6,260 nt of DNA from Azoarcus sp031555955. Lineage in GTDB: Bacteria; Pseudomonadota; Gammaproteobacteria; Burkholderiales; Rhodocyclaceae. Below, one piece after another: positions 5,676 to 6,260 of the stretch. The stretch is from the NCBI GenBank assembly GCA_031555955.1, contig JAVBTY010000078.1, positions 1 through 6,260 of the forward strand, given 5' to 3'. The position numbers were made by a program, and so were the translations under genes. The notes beneath the pieces are model-generated. The model was not told where the DNA came from. It searched no databases and worked only from the letters and a program-made list of their open reading frames with translations. How positions within the stretch are numbered: position 1 is the first letter of the stretch; every line of letters begins with the position of its first letter.

Positions 5676-6260
5676 ATGGGCCCAGAAAACACTCAACGAT
5701 TTACGGACGGCGACATATCCGGGCACACGCCGATGATGCAGCAATACCTGCGCATCAAGGAGCAGCATCCGGATACGCTGCTGTTCTATCGCATGGGCGA
5801 TTTCTACGAGCTGTTTTTCGGCGATGCCGAAAAGGCCGCCCGGCTGCTCGACATCACCCTGACCACGCGTGGGCAGTCCGCCGGCCAGCCGATCAGGATG
5901 GCCGGCGTGCCTTTTCACGCGGTCGAACAATATCTCGCCCGGCTGGTGAAACTGGGCGAATCGGTCGTCATCGCGGAGCAGGTGGGCGAGCCGGGCGCGA
6001 CCAAGGGACCGATGGAGCGGGCGGTGAGCCGCATCGTCACGCCCGGCACGCTGACCGACGCCGCCTTGCTCGATGATCGCCGCGACGCGCTGCTGCTGGC
6101 CGCGCAATTGCATCGCGGCACGCTGGGCATGGCCTGGCTCAACCTCGCCAACGGCGATCTGCGCCTGATGGAATGCCCGGCCGAATCCCTGCAGGCGCAG
6201 TTCGAGCGCCTGCGCCCGGCCGAAGTGCTGATTCCCGATGGCCTCGCCCTGCCGCTGCTC
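5676..6260 (+). CDS. mutS: DNA mismatch repair protein MutS, N-terminal part (cut by window end)
   Basis: The first 195 codons are present and run in frame to the edge; full MutS is roughly 850-900 residues. MutS binds mismatches as a dimer and starts methyl-directed mismatch repair with MutL. The visible part is the mismatch-recognition domain I (about 18-130), with MMQQYLRIKEQHP and the GDFYELFF motif. In that motif Phe43 and Glu45 are the residues that stack on and contact the mismatch. MAGVPFHAVEQYLARL, IAEQVGEP and RIVTPGTLTD follow. The connector domain begins around 138 (ALLLAAQLHRGTLGMAWLNL). An in-frame TGA at 5640-5642 leaves the ATG at 5676 as the first ATG after that stop. ATGs at 5733 and 5736 would trim the protein to MMQQYL and are possible, since no start has a clear Shine-Dalgarno. 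All diagnostic residues are intact. Confidence 0.97.
   Translation, partial: MGPENTQRFTDGDISGHTPMMQQYLRIKEQHPDTLLFYRMGDFYELFFGDAEKAARLLDITLTTRGQSAGQPIRMAGVPFHAVEQYLARLVKLGESVVIAEQVGEPGATKGPMERAVSRIVTPGTLTDAALLDDRRDALLLAAQLHRGTLGMAWLNLANGDLRLMECPAESLQAQFERLRPAEVLIPDGLALPLL

Noticed and set aside
5664..6113. A 149-codon minus-strand frame opposite the mutS start
   Set aside because: It is antisense to the highly conserved MutS mismatch-recognition domain and has no domain of its own.

Overview
The window is GC-rich and ordinary bacterial in style. All genes except the last are on the minus strand. The order hemA-prfA-prmC followed by a CGFS monothiol glutaredoxin, and the MutS N-terminal sequence, suggest a betaproteobacterium. 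That placement rests on my recollection of gene order and protein flavour, not on a database search. I see no phage, transposon, CRISPR array, tRNA or rRNA.

Layout, left to right. Bases 1-111 hold no supportable gene but contain a perfect 10-bp stem-loop just past the glutaredoxin stop. Bases 112-3764 are a minus-strand housekeeping operon, transcribed in the order hemA (glutamyl-tRNA reductase, first committed step of tetrapyrrole synthesis), prfA (release factor RF1), prmC (the methyltransferase that modifies the GGQ glutamine of release factors) and grxD (monothiol glutaredoxin of the Fe-S/Grx4 type). An extended -10 promoter (TGCTATAAT) lies in front of hemA. A second, very good sigma70-like promoter (TTGACG, 17-bp spacer, TAGAAT) overlaps the prmC stop codon and should give grxD its own transcript.

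Bases 3888-5414 (or 5462) are a tight three-gene minus-strand cassette, transcribed in the order YnfA/UPF0060 small membrane protein, AraC-family regulator, then a small antibiotic-biosynthesis-monooxygenase (ABM/YgiN-like) protein. The ynfA stop directly abuts the araC ATG, and the ABM gene follows after 12 bases with its own Shine-Dalgarno. The cassette looks like a self-regulated accessory stress or detoxification module. Its function is inferred from gene families only. It points into the hemA operon with only a weak candidate terminator in between.

Bases 5463-5675 are a divergent intergenic region with a 6-bp inverted repeat and an extended -10 promoter facing right. From 5676 to the window edge the plus strand carries the first 195 codons of mutS, the mismatch-recognition ATPase.

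I did not find a convincing undescribed system. The most useful observations are the internal grxD promoter, the ynfA-araC-ABM cassette, the inverted repeat at the mutS promoter, and the explanation for a spurious 1067-codon antisense open frame over hemA-prfA-prmC.
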